From Galbula dea (lineage: Eukaryota; Chordata; Aves; Piciformes; Galbulidae), in the NCBI GenBank assembly GCA_013399015.1, contig VWZX01005703.1, positions 930,001 to 994,000 on the forward strand: DNA of 64,000 nucleotides, written 5' to 3'. The notes beneath the pieces were generated by a model, which did not search any database, was not told the origin of the DNA, and worked only from the letters and a program-made list of their open reading frames with translations. Positions 61,866-64,000 of this stretch are shown here, in pieces (within the stretch, counting starts at the first letter, position 1; the number at the start of each line of letters is the position of its first letter). A program made the translations under genes and the position numbers.

Positions 61866-62085
61866 GTGGCTGGTGGACTCTTGAGAAAACTAAAGTTGGA
61901 GTGGGTCCAGAGAAGTCCCAACAGTGACTGGAACATGTCTCTTATGAAGAAAGGCTGAGAGAATTGGGGCTGTCCAGCCTGGAGAAGAGAAAGCTCCAGG
62001 GAGTCTTTATTTCTACCCTTCAGTTCTTAAAGGGCCTATAAAATGTTAAAAAAGCCCTGCTAGATCAGGAAATCTTGAAGTACTA
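61866..62085 (+). mobile_element. CR1 LINE internal fragment (sense)
   Basis: GTTGGAGTGGGTCCAGAGAA, GAAGAAAGGCTGAGAGAATT, GGGGCTGTCCAGCCTGGAGA and GAGAAAGCTCCAGGGAGTCT are typical of the CR1 region before the 3' UTR. It sits head-to-head with the antisense fragment just before it. Confidence 0.88.
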
Positions 62086-62867
62086 AGGGTTTCTTTGAAA
62101 GTTCCACACTCAGAGTGGCAAAACTAGAATGAATACTAGGTAAAAAAATACAGAGTTTGGGGTTTTTTTCCTCCCATCAGGCCTTGCTGAGGGTAAAAAC
62201 TAAACTGGCTTCATTTTTGTATAGCAACAACTGAGAACTGAATGTTCTTTCTTGGGCAATTCTTTAAGTGGCAAAGCTTCATATCTTACTGAAAATGTCA
62301 CCAATCTGCTTTTTTCCTGTGTTGCTCAGACTGCAATCAGGCAAATTAGAGAGCTGTATGTTGTTACTATAGTAATAGATGTTGTAATGGATAGAAGGAA
62401 ATTGGGCAGGCAAAGATACACATCTCCCTGGGAAAAAGGAATACAATTTTTCATCATTTGGACCACTCATTGTTGCTAGAGCTGGGGCTTCTGGGAAATG
62501 AAGGTCCCTGTGTCCATGCAGATGTTTTACTGCTTTTTTGTCATTTTCAAAAGGAACAGACATTTGAAGGAAAGCTCAAAGCATGTTCCCAGTTGCTGGT
62601 GTAAGCAAGGAGAGAAGGCTTGCACTACAATTTACAGTGACTGGCTGCTAGGCATAAAACATTATAGTTGATGTTTCCTAGACCAGCTTGATTTTCAAGC
62701 TTTGACTAAATTCAGAAGGAACTAGAAATAAATCTACAGTTCATTCCTTAATCTACATTTCTTTGCCTATGCACAAAGGGATGCCCTTTCCCTAGGTTTA
62801 CTTCACAAAGCTGAAGAGCCCCAGGGTCTAACTCAGGCTGATATGTTACAACAACTCTCCCATCCAC

Positions 62868-62962
62868 AGAATCATTAAGGTTGGGAAAGACCTTTAAGAT
62901 AATGGATTCCATCCATCAACCTACCACCACCATACTGCCTCTTACATCTACAACTCTTCTTT
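62868..62962 (-). mobile_element. CR1 LINE 3'-end fragment
   Basis: + strand ACAGAATCATTAAGGTTGGG, AAAGACCTTTAAGATAATGG, then CCATCAACCTACCACCACCA; antisense CR1 terminus. Confidence 0.93.
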
Positions 62963-63094
62963 GAAGGCTTGAGGAGCACCCTATGGAGTTATCCCTACAG
63001 CACTTTTCCATCCTGTCTGCAGCTGAGGAGTCTCCCTTGGTCTGATACACATTTGCTGGCAGAAATCTTGCCTAAAAAGATTTCTCAGACAACT

Positions 63095-63418
63095 GAGTGT
63101 CCAAACAAGGAGGAAGGGAAGAGGAGGCTCAGGAAAGACCTCATCTCCCTTTACAACTACCTTAAAGGAGGTTGTAGTGAGATAGGAGTTGGTCTCTTCT
63201 GGGTTACCTGTGGTAGCACAAGAGGAAATGGCCTCAAGTTGCACCAGGGGAGGTTTAGATTGGATGTTAGGAAAAATTTCTCCCCCTGGAGGGGTTCAAA
63301 AAACATCTAGATGTGGTCCTTAGGGCCATGGTTTAGTGGCATGGTGGTGATAGGTCGATGGTTGGATTTGATGATCTTAGAGGTCTCTTCCAACCTTATT
63401 GCTTCTGTGATTCATATG
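63095..63418 (+). mobile_element. CR1 LINE 3' fragment
   Basis: Sense CR1: GAGGAGGCTCAGGAAAGACC, CAAGAGGAAATGGCCTCAAG, GTTTAGATTGGATGTTAGGA, AGGGCCATGGTTTAGTGGCA and a GATGATCTTAGAGGTCTC.. terminus with TCTGTGATTCAT. The longest and best preserved CR1 in the window. Confidence 0.95.
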
Positions 63419-63929
63419 TCTTTCATCTGCAGCCTGTAGAAGCAAAGAAACAAAAGGATGTTCTAGAATATTTTCTCTGTGCTATGTATGGACAGGAGAA
63501 TGCAGATTTGAACACACTCAGCAGTAAAAAATATACCCTAAATTATTTATTAAGGAAGGTGTTTGTACTCATCAGAGCCCTCTGTAGAAGACATCTTTCC
63601 AGAGCAATCACATCATCTCACACCCTGTTCTGGTAAGGGGACTCTCTGTTTGCCAAGTTGCAGGCACGAAGCAGCATATTGCTGACAGAGAAGCTGTCAC
63701 TTACATAAAGCTGTTGGCAAAAAACATGTGCCTGGATGTGTGTGAAGCTACTGAAAACATGGCATGCAACTTAGGAGTGATTCCATTGCTTGTGCTGGCT
63801 CCAGGATGACTGTTCACTTTCCAGATACTCAGCTCTGAAGTTATGTGAAGTGGTGCCTTGGTGTTTTTGCTTTAGCTAGTGGTGAAAAAAACATTCTTCA
63901 CAATTCAGGCCCTGGGATATTAAAAAAAT

Positions 63930-64000
63930 AAGCATTGGGGTTTTAGGTTTTGGTTGAGTTTGGGTGTTTTGGTTTTGGTTTGGTTTGGTTTATTTTCATT
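63930..64000 (+). repeat. T/G-rich (TTTGG)n-like tract at window edge
   Basis: GGGGTTTTAGGTTTTGGTTG then repeated TTTTGG and TTTGG units up to the last bases; continues toward the window edge. Confidence 0.85.

Larger units (their letters stand above)
47341..64000. other. Intergenic region downstream of GHRHR
   Basis: About 16.7 kb with no exon that I could recognise on either strand. ADCYAP1R1 is the expected next gene, but none of its conserved blocks (for example a WDN..CW ectodomain exon or TM exons) was seen, so its first exon must lie further right or be too divergent to see. Contents are CR1 fragments, simple repeats, T/G-rich blocks and unclassified sequence. Confidence 0.7.

Noticed and set aside
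1..64000. tRNA, rRNA, CRISPR arrays, bacterial or phage genes.
   Set aside because: No cloverleaf, rRNA block, spaced direct repeats or prokaryotic gene layout was seen; the window is vertebrate nuclear DNA.

Overview
This is vertebrate nuclear DNA, almost certainly from a bird. The coding sequence is split into short exons with GT/AG introns, and intergenic and intronic DNA is AT-leaning. At least 22 fragments are recognisable as CR1 LINEs, with the typical avian CR1 3' end (a GATGAT..AGAGGTC..TTCCAACC core followed by short ATTCTATG/ATTCTGTG-type repeats). One LTR resembles the ERVL-type LTRs common in neoavian genomes. Species cannot be named from sequence alone. Two protein-coding genes are supported, both on the + strand: the 3' part of aquaporin-1 (AQP1) and a complete growth-hormone-releasing-hormone receptor (GHRHR). 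Their order matches the conserved vertebrate neighbourhood AQP1 - GHRHR - ADCYAP1R1.

Layout. 1-8175 is the end of AQP1 intron 1; exon 1 lies to the left of the window. AQP1 exons 2-4 are at 8176-8340, 8747-8827 and 9651-9830, encoding the last 141 residues of a protein expected to be 269 aa long, followed by a 3' UTR with candidate poly(A) signals up to about 11.53 kb. The exon-4 acceptor sits in a 59-bp tandem duplication (9538-9655) that carries a second copy of the splice acceptor. From 11.55 to 32.35 kb is intergenic DNA with CR1 fragments and a probable solo ERVL-type LTR (20.83-21.35 kb). GHRHR runs from its start codon at 32401 to its stop at 46357. It has thirteen coding exons, all splice phases agree, and together they give 1275 nt (424 aa plus stop). 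46.36-64.0 kb is downstream intergenic sequence in which no exon could be recognised; ADCYAP1R1 would be expected further right.

The two genes are not functionally coupled as in an operon. AQP1 is a water channel of plasma membranes. GHRHR is a class B1 Gs-coupled receptor of pituitary somatotrophs. They are neighbours by conserved synteny. The most noteworthy observations are the duplicated splice acceptor of AQP1 exon 4, a 16-codon upstream ORF whose stop overlaps the GHRHR start codon, and a decoy exon-3-like segment in GHRHR intron 2. I found no bacterial, phage, CRISPR or clearly novel system.
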